NCBI RefSeq assembly: GCF_012034245.1
Contig: NZ_JAATEO010000021.1
Span: 1 to 64,000 of the forward strand
Length of the DNA stretch: 64,000 nucleotides
Origin: Micromonospora thermarum
Lineage (GTDB): Bacteria > Actinomycetota > Actinomycetes > Mycobacteriales > Micromonosporaceae
Direction of reading: 5' to 3'
Shown: piece after piece, positions 41,510-50,302 of the stretch
Numbering within the stretch: position 1 is the stretch's first letter
How the letters are laid out: each line of letters starts with the position of its first letter
The notes under the pieces: generated by a model
Seen by the model: the letters and a program-made list of their open reading frames with translations, nothing else
The model's database searches: none
What the model was told of the DNA's origin: nothing
Made by a program: the position numbers and the translations under genes

Positions 41510-42136
41510 TCAGCGGGAGTTGATCAGGGCCATCGCTTCGGAGCGGGACTTCGCGTCCCGCTGGAGCGTGCCGCGTACCGCGGACGTGATGGTCTGGGCG
41601 CCCGACTTCTGGATGCCGCGCATGGCCATGCACATGTGCTCGCACTCGAGCACGACGATCACGCCGCGCGGGTCGAGCCGCTCCATGAGCAGGTCGGCGA
41701 TCTGCGAGGTGAGCCGCTCCTGCACCTGAGGGCGCCGGGCGAAGACCTCGACCAGCCGGGCCAACTTCGACAGACCGGTGATCCGGCCGTCCGGGCCGGG
41801 GATGTAGCCGATGTGGGCGCTGCCACGGAACGGCAGCAGGTGGTGCTCGCAGAGGCTCATCACGTCGATGTCCCGGACGAGGACAAGCTCCTCGTGGTTG
41901 GCCTCGAACGTGGTGGTGAGCACCTGCGCGGGGTCGACGCGCAGACCGGCGAACAGCTCGGCGTACGCGCGGGCGACCCGGGCCGGCGTCTGCTGGAGCC
42001 CGTCGCGGTCGGGATCCTCCCCGACCGCGATCAGGATCTCGCGGACCGCCTTCTCGATCCGGCCGAGGTCCATGGTGTCCTCGACGGGACGGCCGGTGAG
42101 CTTGCCACTGATCAGCCGGGCGGCGACGTAGTCCAC
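41510..42136 (-). CDS. folE: GTP cyclohydrolase I (in frame with ftsH)
   Basis: Makes 7,8-dihydroneopterin triphosphate from GTP, the first folate step. The enzyme core reads IEKAVREILIAVGEDPDRDGL, then MSLCEHHLLPF (zinc Cys and His), RPQVQERLTSQIAD and ECEHMCMAMRG (second zinc Cys). Two starts are possible: GTG at 42136 without a ribosome-binding site, or ATG at 42073 preceded by GAGG at 5 nt. The frame is open without a stop from ftsH into folE, so in the sequence as given the product could be a C-terminal extension of FtsH. A separate folE translated from the GAGG site would be about 187 aa, a normal length. Function is certain; the start is not. Confidence 0.85.
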   Translation of the reverse strand: MDYVAARLISGKLTGRPVEDTMDLGRIEKAVREILIAVGEDPDRDGLQQTPARVARAYAELFAGLRVDPAQVLTTTFEANHEELVLVRDIDVMSLCEHHLLPFRGSAHIGYIPGPDGRITGLSKLARLVEVFARRPQVQERLTSQIADLLMERLDPRGVIVVLECEHMCMAMRGIQKSGAQTITSAVRGTLQRDAKSRSEAMALINSR

Positions 42137-44230
42137 GGCGTCGTCGTCGGGTTCGGTCGCGGAGGCGGCCAGCCCCCGGTGAGGGCTGGCCGCCGCGTCG
42201 TCGGTGCTCAGTGCGTACCGTCCGAGTTGTTCGAGGCAGCGGGGCCACTGCTGACGGGAGGCACCGTCGGCCTGGGCCTGCGCCTTGAGCGCCTCCTTCT
42301 CGGCCGGGGTCAGCACCGGCGGCTCGGTGGAGGGCTGGCGCTTGCCGAAGCCGTTGTACGGGGCCATCGGCGGGCGCTTCGCCACCCGGGCGCAGATGCG
42401 GGCCATGTCGGCGGTGGAGAGCGTCTCCTTCTCCATCAGCTCGAGCACGATGTTGTCCAGGACGTCCCGGTACTCCACCAGGATCTCCCAGGCCTCGTCG
42501 TGCGCCAGCTCGATCAGCGCCCGCATCTCGGCGTCGATCTCGGCGGCCACCGCGTCGGAGTAGTCCCGCTCGTGGCCCATGTTGCGGCCGAGGAACGGCT
42601 CGTCGCCGCTGGTGCCGTACTTGATGGCACCGAGCTTGGAGCTCATGCCGTACTGCGTGATCATCGCGCGGGCCAGCTGGGTGGCCTTCTCGATGTCGTT
42701 GCCGGCGCCGGTGGTCGGCTCGTGGAACACGAGCTCCTCGGCGGCCCGGCCACCCAGCGCGTACGCCAGGGTGTCGACCATCTCGGCACGGGTCTGGGTG
42801 TACTTGTCCTCGGTGGGCAGGACCAGGGTGTGGCCCAGCGACCGGCCCCGCGACAGGATCGTCACCTTGTGCACCGGCGCGGCGTGCGGCAGCGCCCAGG
42901 CGACCAGCGCGTGCCCACCCTCGTGGTACGCGGTGATCTTCTTCTCCTGGTCGCTCATCACCCGCGTGCGGCGCTGCGGGCCGGCGATCACCCGGTCGAT
43001 CGACTCCTCCAGGGAGTCGTTGGTGATCGCCCGCTGATCCTTACGGGCGGTGAGCAGCGCGGCCTCGTTGATCACGTTGGCCAGGTCGGCCCCGCTGAAG
43101 CCCGGGGTCCGGCGCGCCACGGAGTCGAGGTCGACGTCCGGCGTGAACGGCTTGCCCTTGGCGTGCACCCGCAGGATGGCCTTGCGACCCTCCATGTCCG
43201 GCGCGTCCACCGGGATCTGCCGGTCGAAGCGGCCCGGCCGCAGCAGGGCCGGGTCGAGGATGTCCGGCCGGTTGGTGGCGGCGATCAGGATCACGCCGCC
43301 CTTGGTGTCGAAGCCGTCCATCTCGACGAGCAGCTGGTTGAGGGTCTGCTCGCGCTCGTCGTGGCCGCCGCCCATGCCGGCGCCACGGTGTCGGCCGACC
43401 GCGTCGATCTCGTCGACGAAGACGATCGCCGGGGCGTTCGCCTTGGCCTGCTCGAACAGGTCGCGGACGCGGCTGGCGCCGACACCCACGAACATCTCGA
43501 CGAAGTCGGAACCGGAGATCGAGTAGAACGGCACCCCGGCCTCGCCGGCGACCGCGCGGGCCAGCAGCGTCTTGCCGGTGCCGGGCGGGCCGAAGAGCAG
43601 CACGCCCTTCGGGATCTTGGCACCGAGCGCCTGGTACTTCGCCGGGTTCTGCAGGAAGTCCTTGATCTCGTGCAGCTCCTCGACGGCCTCCTCGGCGCCG
43701 GCCACGTCCGCGAACGTGGTCTTCGGCGTGTCCTTGGTGATCATCTTGGCCTTGGACTTGCCGAAGTTGAGCACGCGGGAGCCGCCGCCCTGCATCTGCG
43801 ACATGAAGAACAGCAGCAGGAGCACCAGCAGGGCGATGGGGAGCAGGTTGACCAGCAGGCTCACCCAGATGCTGTCGGACGACACCTTGACGTCGGCCGG
43901 GCCGGTGACCCGGTTGTTCGCCTTGGCCTCGAGGACCTCGTTCCAGACCTCGTCGCCGACCTCGTACGGGAACTGCGCCTCGATCCGGTCGGTGGTGGTG
44001 TCACCGAACTTGACCTTGTCGGCCAGGTCGAGCTGGATCGTCTGCTCCTTGTCCTGGAAGACGACCTTCTCGATCTTGGGCGTGCCGGTGTTGAGGTGAT
44101 CGAGCGCAACGGAAGTGTCCACCCGGTGGTAACTGGGACCAGCGGTGAACAGCTGACTGAGCACAACGGCGCCGAGGATGACCAGGATGATCCAGACCAC
44201 CGGTCGGCGGAAGAAACGCGTACGTTCCAT
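41510..44230 (-). CDS. ftsH: ATP-dependent zinc metalloprotease FtsH, reading through into folE
   Basis: Membrane AAA+ protease. MERTRFFRRPVVWIILV is followed by helix 1, an extracytoplasmic domain and helix 2 (LLVNLLPIALLVLLLL). Walker A GPPGTGKT has Lys220, Walker B is AIVFVDEIDAVG, the SRH region ATNRPDILDPALLRPGR, and the zinc site HEGGH has His436, Glu437 and His440. All are intact. The ftsH part should end near residue 670, but no stop occurs and the frame continues through GTP cyclohydrolase I to 41510 (906 aa). In the neighbouring frame a TGA at 42208-42210 closes a stretch with better codon bias (AASNNSDGTH), so a one-base indel near 42242-42245 is plausible. Both readings are discussed in findings. 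No Shine-Dalgarno motif is evident at the ATG. Confidence 0.85.
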   Translation of the reverse strand: MERTRFFRRPVVWIILVILGAVVLSQLFTAGPSYHRVDTSVALDHLNTGTPKIEKVVFQDKEQTIQLDLADKVKFGDTTTDRIEAQFPYEVGDEVWNEVLEAKANNRVTGPADVKVSSDSIWVSLLVNLLPIALLVLLLLFFMSQMQGGGSRVLNFGKSKAKMITKDTPKTTFADVAGAEEAVEELHEIKDFLQNPAKYQALGAKIPKGVLLFGPPGTGKTLLARAVAGEAGVPFYSISGSDFVEMFVGVGASRVRDLFEQAKANAPAIVFVDEIDAVGRHRGAGMGGGHDEREQTLNQLLVEMDGFDTKGGVILIAATNRPDILDPALLRPGRFDRQIPVDAPDMEGRKAILRVHAKGKPFTPDVDLDSVARRTPGFSGADLANVINEAALLTARKDQRAITNDSLEESIDRVIAGPQRRTRVMSDQEKKITAYHEGGHALVAWALPHAAPVHKVTILSRGRSLGHTLVLPTEDKYTQTRAEMVDTLAYALGGRAAEELVFHEPTTGAGNDIEKATQLARAMITQYGMSSKLGAIKYGTSGDEPFLGRNMGHERDYSDAVAAEIDAEMRALIELAHDEAWEILVEYRDVLDNIVLELMEKETLSTADMARICARVAKRPPMAPYNGFGKRQPSTEPPVLTPAEKEALKAQAQADGASRQQWPRCLEQLGRYALSTDDAAASPHRGLAASATEPDDDAVDYVAARLISGKLTGRPVEDTMDLGRIEKAVREILIAVGEDPDRDGLQQTPARVARAYAELFAGLRVDPAQVLTTTFEANHEELVLVRDIDVMSLCEHHLLPFRGSAHIGYIPGPDGRITGLSKLARLVEVFARRPQVQERLTSQIADLLMERLDPRGVIVVLECEHMCMAMRGIQKSGAQTITSAVRGTLQRDAKSRSEAMALINSR

Positions 44231-44505
44231 ACTGTTGTCGAGCGCCGTGACGCCCGCATCCTCCTGATCGACGTCCTGACCGTCTGATGGTGTCGCCGCC
44301 AGCGCGGCGGCCGAGCCGCCGTGCGGGCCGGCATCGACCCCGAGGCGCCGAATCGCGCCGCGGTCATTCGACCGTACACCGTGCGCGCGAGGTATGAGCT
44401 TGCCAGCCGGGCACTTACGCGCAGGGCGAACCGGGGTTTCAGCCGGCGCGGCGGGAGCTCCGCACCCGGCCACCCGACCGCCCGGTCACGCGGGTCGAGG
44501 GGTCG
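44231..44505. other. ftsH upstream region
   Basis: About 275 bp between the hpt terminator and the ftsH start hold no supported gene. It must contain the ftsH promoter on the minus strand. TACGGT and CATACCT are possible -10 boxes, but neither has a convincing -35 element, so no promoter is called. Confidence 0.4.
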
Positions 44506-44528
44506 GGCGTGGAGGTTGCCTCCACGCC
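44506..44528 (-). terminator. Hairpin terminator of hpt
   Basis: GGCGTGGAGG-TTG-CCTCCACGCC is a perfect 10-bp stem with a 3-base loop, 63 bases past the hpt stop codon on the minus strand. A strong terminator-like structure; no T-run. Confidence 0.65.
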
Positions 44529-44591
44529 ACCGGCCTCCACCGTAGTCCGCCTGCCTGAGAGTCCGCTGAACGTCGGCCGGGACGTCGCCGT

Positions 44592-45167
44592 TCAGGAGCG
44601 GGCGTAGACCTCGGGCTTGAGCACCCCGACGTAGGGCAGCTCACGGTAGCGCTCGCCGAAGTCGAGGCCGTAGCCGACGACGAACTCGGTCGGGATGTCG
44701 AAGCCGACGTACTTGACCGGGACCGGCACCTTGACCGCGTCCGGCTTGCGGAACAACGCGACCACCTCGACGCTCGCCGCCGAGCGGGACTCCAGGTAGC
44801 GCAGCAGCCAGGAGAGGGTCAGCCCGGAGTCGACGATGTCCTCCACCACGACCACGTGCCGGCCGGCGATGTCCCGGTCCAGGTCCTTGAGGATCCGCAC
44901 CACGCCGGAGGAGGTGGTGCCCTGGCCGTACGAGGAGACGGCCATGAACTCCAGCTCGGCCGGCGGGCCCTGGCGGCCCAGCGCCCGGGCGAAGTCGGCC
45001 ATGAACATCACCGCGCCCTTGAGGACGCAGACGAGCAGCAGCCCGTCCTCGACGTCGGCGTAGTCCGCCGAGACCTGCTTGGCGAGTTCCGTGGTCTTCT
45101 CGCGGATCTGCGCCTCGGAGATGATCACGTGGTCGATGTCGGCGTCGTACCAGGAGCCGTCAGCCAT
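44592..45167 (-). CDS. hpt: Hypoxanthine phosphoribosyltransferase
   Basis: Salvages hypoxanthine and guanine with PRPP to IMP and GMP. The 191-aa type I PRTase has the PRPP loop VVVVEDIVDSGLTL, the flexible-loop SSYGQGTTSSG, the N-terminal LKGAVMFMADFARAL and the purine-contact VKYVGFDIPTEFVVGYGLDF. The frame is open to 45290, but the ATG at 45167 (MADGSWYDADIDH), with AGGAG just upstream (only 2 nt spacing), gives the family start. Order tilS-hpt-ftsH follows the actinobacterial pattern, with the GlxA and ggt genes inserted between tilS and hpt. Confidence 0.95.
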   Translation of the reverse strand: MADGSWYDADIDHVIISEAQIREKTTELAKQVSADYADVEDGLLLVCVLKGAVMFMADFARALGRQGPPAELEFMAVSSYGQGTTSSGVVRILKDLDRDIAGRHVVVVEDIVDSGLTLSWLLRYLESRSAASVEVVALFRKPDAVKVPVPVKYVGFDIPTEFVVGYGLDFGERYRELPYVGVLKPEVYARS

Positions 45168-45268
45168 GGCTCCTAGCCTGCCGTACGCCGGATGGCCCCC
45201 GTCGGCGGGGCCGCCCCTTTTGGGCACGGTCCCGCCCGGGATCTTTCCGGCGAAGGCCCCCAGAAGGC

Positions 45269-45406
45269 TCAGCAGGCACGGGACCGCCACCGCCGGCCAC
45301 CGTCGGTCGACTTCCAGTCGGCCGAGTCTCGGCTGTCGGCGGTGAGGCCGACCGCCGAGGCGGAGGCGAGGAGGACGAGGAAGAGAAGGAACAGCAGAAA
45401 CTCCAT
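45269..45406 (-). CDS. Small single-helix membrane protein
   Basis: A 45-residue protein. One hydrophobic helix occupies residues 1-20 (MEFLLFLLFLVLLASASAVG), followed by a hydrophilic tail with DSRDSADWKSTDGGRRW. I recall similar DSRDxADW-tailed small proteins in Micromonosporaceae, so it is probably real, though short. A weak AAGTGAG lies about 8 nt before the ATG. It is the only support for coding in the gap between hpt and the glxA-type gene. Function unknown; a membrane-complex accessory is possible. Confidence 0.5.
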   Translation of the reverse strand: MEFLLFLLFLVLLASASAVGLTADSRDSADWKSTDGGRRWRSRAC

Positions 45407-45556
45407 GGCGGCGCTCACTTTCGCGATGTTCGTGTCGGTTTCGCCGCCGGTGCGCACCGGACTGACACCAGTCTCCGCCGCACCCACCAGACCGGACAGT
45501 GGCAGGATTGCCGCTGTCCCTCGATTTTCTGCCACCCCTGCGGTTACCCTCGTCAC

Positions 45557-46519
45557 ATGCTCCGCTCCGTCGCCGTCATCGCCCTCGACAACGTCGCGCC
45601 GTTCGAGCTCGGGGTGCTCGCCGAGGTCTTCGGCACCGACCGCACCGCCGACGGCTTCCCCGGCTACCGCTTCTCCGTCTGCACCGCCGACGGACGGCCC
45701 GTCCGCACCTCGTCGGGCTTCCACCTCACCCCGCACGGCGACCTGACGGCGGTCGACGAGGCCGACCTGGTGGCCGTGCCGGCGCACAAGCACGGCACCC
45801 CGGTTCCGCCGGCCGTGCTCGCCGCGCTGCGCCGGGCCGCCGACCGGGGCGCGTACGTGCTGAGCGTCTGCTCCGGCGCCTTCGTGCTCGGCGAGGCGGG
45901 GATCCTCGACGGCCGGGAGTGCACGACCCACTGGAAGTACGTCGACGACCTGCAGCGCCGCCACCCCACCGCGAAGGTGCAGTGCAACTCCCTCTATGTG
46001 CAGGACGGGCGGCTGCTCACCAGCGCCGGCACCGCCGCCGGCATCGACGCCTGCCTGCACCTTGTGCGTCAGGAGCACGGGTCGGCGACCGCCACCCGGC
46101 TGGCCCGGCGAATGGTGGTCCCCCCGCACCGGGACGGCGGGCAGTCCCAGTACGTCGAGGCCCCGATCCCCAAGGCTCCCGAGGCGCCCACGCTGGAGCC
46201 GGTGCTGGAGTGGCTGATGGGTCACCTGGACCGGCCGCTGACCGTGGACGACCTGGCGTCCCGCGCCGAGATGGCGCCCCGGACGTTCGCCCGGCGGTTC
46301 CGGGCGGAGACCGGCACCACCCCGCACGACTGGCTCACCAACCAGCGGGTGCTGCTGGCCCGGCGGCTGCTGGAGGAGACCCGGCTCACCGTCGAGGAGG
46401 TCGCCGACCGCGTTGGCTTCTCCGACGCGGCGGCCCTGCGCCACCACTTCACCCGCCGGGTGGGGGCCACCCCGCAGGCGTACCGCACCACCTTCCGGGA
46501 CCGCACCCTGGCCGGCTGA
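45557..46519 (+). CDS. GlxA-family transcriptional regulator (DJ-1/PfpI plus AraC HTH)
   Basis: A 320-aa regulator. The N-terminal DJ-1/PfpI-like domain (1-165) has the nucleophile-elbow VLSVCSGAFVLGEAG with Cys around 104, as in enzymes, though these regulators normally only bind ligands. Two AraC-type helix-turn-helix motifs lie in the last 100 residues (LTVDDLASRAEMAPRTFARRF and LTVEEVADRVGFSDAAALRHHF). TTACCCT about 7-13 nt upstream of the ATG, without a Shine-Dalgarno motif, suggests a leaderless transcript. It converges on the ggt pseudogene. The target and inducer are unknown. Confidence 0.88.
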   Translation: MLRSVAVIALDNVAPFELGVLAEVFGTDRTADGFPGYRFSVCTADGRPVRTSSGFHLTPHGDLTAVDEADLVAVPAHKHGTPVPPAVLAALRRAADRGAYVLSVCSGAFVLGEAGILDGRECTTHWKYVDDLQRRHPTAKVQCNSLYVQDGRLLTSAGTAAGIDACLHLVRQEHGSATATRLARRMVVPPHRDGGQSQYVEAPIPKAPEAPTLEPVLEWLMGHLDRPLTVDDLASRAEMAPRTFARRFRAETGTTPHDWLTNQRVLLARRLLEETRLTVEEVADRVGFSDAAALRHHFTRRVGATPQAYRTTFRDRTLAG

Positions 46520-46559
46520 CCCGGCCGGGCCTCCGTTCCGGTCGGTCCGGGCCGCGGCG

Positions 46560-48090
46560 TCAGAAGCCGACCAGCCCGCCGTCGACCCGGGACTCGGAGC
46601 CGGCGACGTACCCGCCGTCGCGGGATCGCCAGATCGCCTGCCCGTACCCGAAGACCGACGGCTCGGCCGGGACGGCGACCTCGTGGCCCCGGGCGCGCAA
46701 CCCCGCGACCAGGCCGGGCTCCGCCGCCAGGCCGGGCTCGACGAGCAGGCTCCGCCTGGCGTGCCAGTACCAGCGCGGTGCGTCCAGCGCCGCCTGCGGA
46801 TCCAGCCCGCCGTCGAGGGTCGCCGACACGAGCTGTACGTGGCCTGCGGCTGCATGTGCCCGCCCATCACCCCGAACGGGCCGACCGGGGCACCGTCGCG
46901 GGTCAGGAAGCCCGGGATGATCGTGTGGAACGGCCGCTTCGCCGGCGCGACGACGTTGGGATGATCCGGGTCGAGGCGGAAGCCGAGGCCACGGTTCTGG
47001 AGCGCGAAGCCGTACCCGGGCAGCACCACGTGCGACCCGAAGGCCAGGTAGGTGGACTGGATGAGGCTCACCATCATCCCGTCCGCGTCGGCGGTGCAGA
47101 GGTAGACCGTGCCGCCCCGCTCGGGGTCGCCGGCCACCGGTTCCCCGGCCCGGTCGGTGACGAGCGCCCGCCGGGCGGCCGCGTACCCCGGGTCGAGCAA
47201 CGCCGCCGTGGGCACGGCCGCGCGGTCCGGGTCGGCGACGTGGGCGTGCGCGTCGGCGAAGCCGAGCTTGACCGCCTCGACCTGGCGGTGCACGCGCTCG
47301 ACCGGCGGCACGTCCGCGAGCTCCAGGCCGTCCAGGACGTGCAGGGCGAGCAGGGCGGCGAGGCCCTGCCCGGGCGGCGGCAGCTCCCAGACCTCGTGTC
47401 CCCGGTAGCGGGTGTGCACCGGCTCCACCCAGGACGAACTGTGCCGGGCCAGGTCGTCGCCGGTGAGGACGCCGCCGGTGCGCGCGGCGTACGCGTCCAG
47501 CGCGGCGGCGACGGCACCCCGGTAGAAGTCCTCCGCCCCGCTCGCGGCGATCCGCCGCAGCGTCCAAGCGGCGTCCGGGTTGCGCCACCGCTCGCCCGGC
47601 CGGGGCGCCCGACCGTTCGGCGCGAACACCCGCGTGAACTCGGCGTACTCCTCCCCCACCAGGCCGGCGTGCCCGGCGAGGGCCCGCTCCCAGGCCGCCG
47701 CCACCCCGGCGGACACCGGGTGGCCATGCTCGGCGTACCCGATCGCGTCGCTGAACAGCTCGGCGAACGGCAGCGACCCGAACCGGTCGTGGAGATCCCG
47801 CCAGCCGGCCGGCGCGCCGGGCACCGTCACCGGCAGCCAGCCCCGGGCCGGCATCGCCGGACCGCGTCCCTGCGCGCCACCCAGCGCGGCCACCGGCTCG
47901 GCGCCCCCACCGCCGGTCGCGGTCAGGACCAGCTCGCTGGTCAGCGCCGCCGGGGACCGGCCGGCGGCGTTCAACCCGTGCAGCCGGTCGCCGTCCCACA
48001 CGATCGCGAAGAGGTCACCGCCAATGTCGTTTGGACGGCGGCCGCACCACGGTCAGGGTGGTGGCCGTCGGCAGAGGGTCGACAGGCCCG
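46560..48090 (-). pseudogene. ggt: Gamma-glutamyltransferase, frameshifted and N-terminally decayed
   Basis: Homology to the Ntn-hydrolase gamma-glutamyltranspeptidase family runs over the whole interval but needs three frames. Most of the protein (WDGDRLHGLNAAGRSPAALT to GGHMQPQA) is in one frame, and the autocleavage/nucleophile Thr region RGGTVYLCTADADG is intact. Near 46841-46846 a base is missing (CAGGCCAC instead of the expected CAGGGCCAC), shifting the last 90 residues (QLVSATLDGGLDPQAALDAP to the stop at 46560). Near 48030-48032 an extra T (A on the coding strand) separates TLTVV and NDIGGDLFAI. Upstream of that only a degraded GGPVDPLPTATTLTVV remains and the first 40-50 residues are missing before the tilS end. 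A truncated product starting at GTG 48001 is conceivable. Confidence 0.8.
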
Positions 48091-48149
48091 CCCACCGACG
48101 GGCAACCGCAACTGTCGCTGCTCCGGTGACGTGCCGGGCGGTGCGGGGT

Positions 48150-49142
48150 TCAGCGAGGCCCGACGGCGGTGAGGCGGTCGGCGCGGCGGAACACGCGAAT
48201 GCCCCCGGGCAGGTGCGCCGCCCCCTGCCCACGCCAGCCGGTGACCAGGGCCTCCAGCGCGGCCACGTGCCGGTACGACAGCGCGGCCGGCGGCGCGCCC
48301 AGCTCCCGGGCCCACGCATGCAGCACCCGGCCCCGGACGGCGGGCGCGAGACCGGCGAGCCCGGGTACCGACAGCGCGCCGCCTGGCTCCCGTACCGCGT
48401 CCAGCGCGCCCGCTGCCAGGTCGTCGAGCGCCTCGTTGTCGGCGGCGACCAGCCGGGCGGTGCGGGCCAGGTTGTCCAGCACCCCGGGCCCGAGCGCGCG
48501 GACCAGCCCCGGCAGCACGTCGGCCCGGACCCGGGCGCGGGCGTACGACGGGTCGGCGTTGTGCGGGTCCTCCCAGGGACTGAGCCCGAGCACCGCGCAC
48601 GCCGTACGGGTCTGCTCCCGGCTCACGTCCAGCAGCGGCCGCAGCAGCGGCACGCCGTCCAGCCTCCGGCGGGCCGGCATCCCGGCCAGCCCGCGTGGGC
48701 CGGCTCCACGGGCCAGCGCGAGCAGGACCGTCTCCGCCTGGTCGTCCCGGGTGTGCCCGGTGAGCAGCGCCGCCGCGCGGTGCCGGCCGGCGACCTCGGC
48801 CAGCGCCTGGTAGCGGGCATCCCGGGCGGCGGACTCCGGACCACCGGGTCGCCCGGCCACCTCGACCCGGACCGACTCGACCGGGTCGAGGCCGGCCTCC
48901 CGGCCCCAGGCCACCACCGCCGCCGCTCGCTCCGCCGAACCCGCTTGGAGGCCGTGGTCGACCGTCACCAGCCCGGCGGCACGGCCCAGCCGCGGCGCCA
49001 CGAAGGCGGTGGCGGCGGCGAGCGCCAGCGAGTCGGCACCCCCCGAGCAGGCCACCAGCACCGGCCCGGAGCCGGGCAGGCCGGTCAGCGCCCGGCGGAC
49101 GGCGACCCGGATCGCGGCGACCGGCGGTGCGAGCGCGGCCAC
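48150..49142 (-). CDS. tilS: tRNA(Ile)-lysidine synthase
   Basis: Converts C34 of the AUA-reading tRNA-Ile to lysidine with ATP and lysine. The 330-aa PP-loop protein has SGGADS at residues 33-38, then VDHGLQAGS, LTGHTRDDQAETVLL (divalent metal/tRNA) and NADPSYARARVRADVLP, family hallmarks. A TilS C-terminal substrate-binding domain is short, as usual in Actinobacteria. The frame is open to 49298, but that part overlaps the zincin gene. GTG at 49142, 10 bp past its stop, is the only sensible start despite a weak ribosome-binding site. Confidence 0.92.
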   Translation of the reverse strand: MAALAPPVAAIRVAVRRALTGLPGSGPVLVACSGGADSLALAAATAFVAPRLGRAAGLVTVDHGLQAGSAERAAAVVAWGREAGLDPVESVRVEVAGRPGGPESAARDARYQALAEVAGRHRAAALLTGHTRDDQAETVLLALARGAGPRGLAGMPARRRLDGVPLLRPLLDVSREQTRTACAVLGLSPWEDPHNADPSYARARVRADVLPGLVRALGPGVLDNLARTARLVAADNEALDDLAAGALDAVREPGGALSVPGLAGLAPAVRGRVLHAWARELGAPPAALSYRHVAALEALVTGWRGQGAAHLPGGIRVFRRADRLTAVGPR

Positions 49143-49152
49143 GGGCGGACGG

Positions 49153-50223
49153 TCAGCCGGCGGCCGGCAGGGGGCCCGCCGACCCGTGCACCCGGCCCAC
49201 CCAGGCGTCCGGGTCACCCAACTCCTCCAGCCGGGGCAGGGTGAGCGGCGAGGCGAAGACCCGGTTGAAGCCCTCCATGCCGACCCGGTCGACCACACCG
49301 TGCACGAACTTGCGGCCCTCGGCGTACTGGCGCATCTTGACGTCGACGCCGAGCAGCCGGCGGATCGCCTTCTCCAGCGGGTTGCCGGCCTCCCGGCGGC
49401 GGTTGAACGCCGCCCGGATGCGCTCCACGCTCGGGATCACCTGCGGGCCGACGCCGTCCATCACGAACTCGGCGTGTCCCTCCAGCAGCGTCATCAGCGC
49501 GGTCAGCCGGTCCAGCACGGCCTTCTGAGCCGGGGTCTGGACGAGGTCCAGCACGCTGGTGCGGCTCTCCGGATCCTTCACCGCGTCGGAGAGGGTGGCG
49601 ACGCCCCGGCGCAGCCGCTCCAGCAGGTGGTCGCCGCCGGCCGAGGAGGCGTCGACGAACGCCTGCACCTCGCTGAGGAAGTACGCCCGCATCCACGGCA
49701 CGGCGGTGAACTGCGTCCGGTGCGTGACCTCGTGCAGGCAGACCCAGAGCCGGAAGTCGCGCTGGTCGGCCCCGAGCTTCCGCTCGACCTCGACGATGTT
49801 CGGCGCGACCAGGAGCAACTGCCCCGGGTCGGCGGAGAACACCTCGTACTGGCCGAGGACGCGGCCGGACAGGTATGCCAGCACTGTCCCGGCCTGCACA
49901 CCCGTGATGCGCGAGCCGACCGCCTCGGTCAGCGCGCCGGGCTGCTTGTCCTTCGTGAGCCGGCTGACCAGCGGGCCGATGACCTCGCGCAGCCCGGCGA
50001 TGTTGGTGGCCGCCCAGTCGCGACGGTCGACCACCCGCACCGGCGGGTGCGACACCTGCGACCGCAGCCCGGTGTAGTCGACGACGTGCCCGGCCGCCTC
50101 GTCGGTCAACCGCCGCAGATCGCCGACCACCTCGGTGGCCTCCGCGTACGACACGCGCGGGCCCGATTTGCCCAGCGCCCCCGCGGTCGCGGCGGCCAGA
50201 TCCCAGTCCACGAACTGCGCCAT
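49153..50223 (-). CDS. Zinc-dependent metalloprotease (DUF2342/zincin type)
   Basis: A 356-aa protein of the family often labelled coenzyme F420 biosynthesis-associated (mycobacterial Rv3626c type). The zinc motif is LHEVTHRTQF with His164, Glu165 and His168; a downstream LLEGHAEFVMD provides the third ligand Glu/His region. It starts MAQFVDWDLA and is all-helical in appearance. No signal peptide. The ATG at 50223 was preferred to an upstream TTG/GTG because it opens the conserved FVDWDLA segment. It lies between dac and tilS, the order known from M. tuberculosis. Substrate unknown. Confidence 0.85.
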   Translation of the reverse strand: MAQFVDWDLAAATAGALGKSGPRVSYAEATEVVGDLRRLTDEAAGHVVDYTGLRSQVSHPPVRVVDRRDWAATNIAGLREVIGPLVSRLTKDKQPGALTEAVGSRITGVQAGTVLAYLSGRVLGQYEVFSADPGQLLLVAPNIVEVERKLGADQRDFRLWVCLHEVTHRTQFTAVPWMRAYFLSEVQAFVDASSAGGDHLLERLRRGVATLSDAVKDPESRTSVLDLVQTPAQKAVLDRLTALMTLLEGHAEFVMDGVGPQVIPSVERIRAAFNRRREAGNPLEKAIRRLLGVDVKMRQYAEGRKFVHGVVDRVGMEGFNRVFASPLTLPRLEELGDPDAWVGRVHGSAGPLPAAG

Positions 50224-50302
50224 GGACCCACCGTACCCGCGCCGCCACAACCCGACCCGGGCTCGACCGCCGCGCGGGGAGCACCCACCTCCCGGGGAGG
50301 CC

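Noticed and set aside
41636..44287. 883-codon plus-strand open frame opposite ftsH-folE
   Set aside because: Antisense shadow; ftsH and folE motifs are on the other strand.
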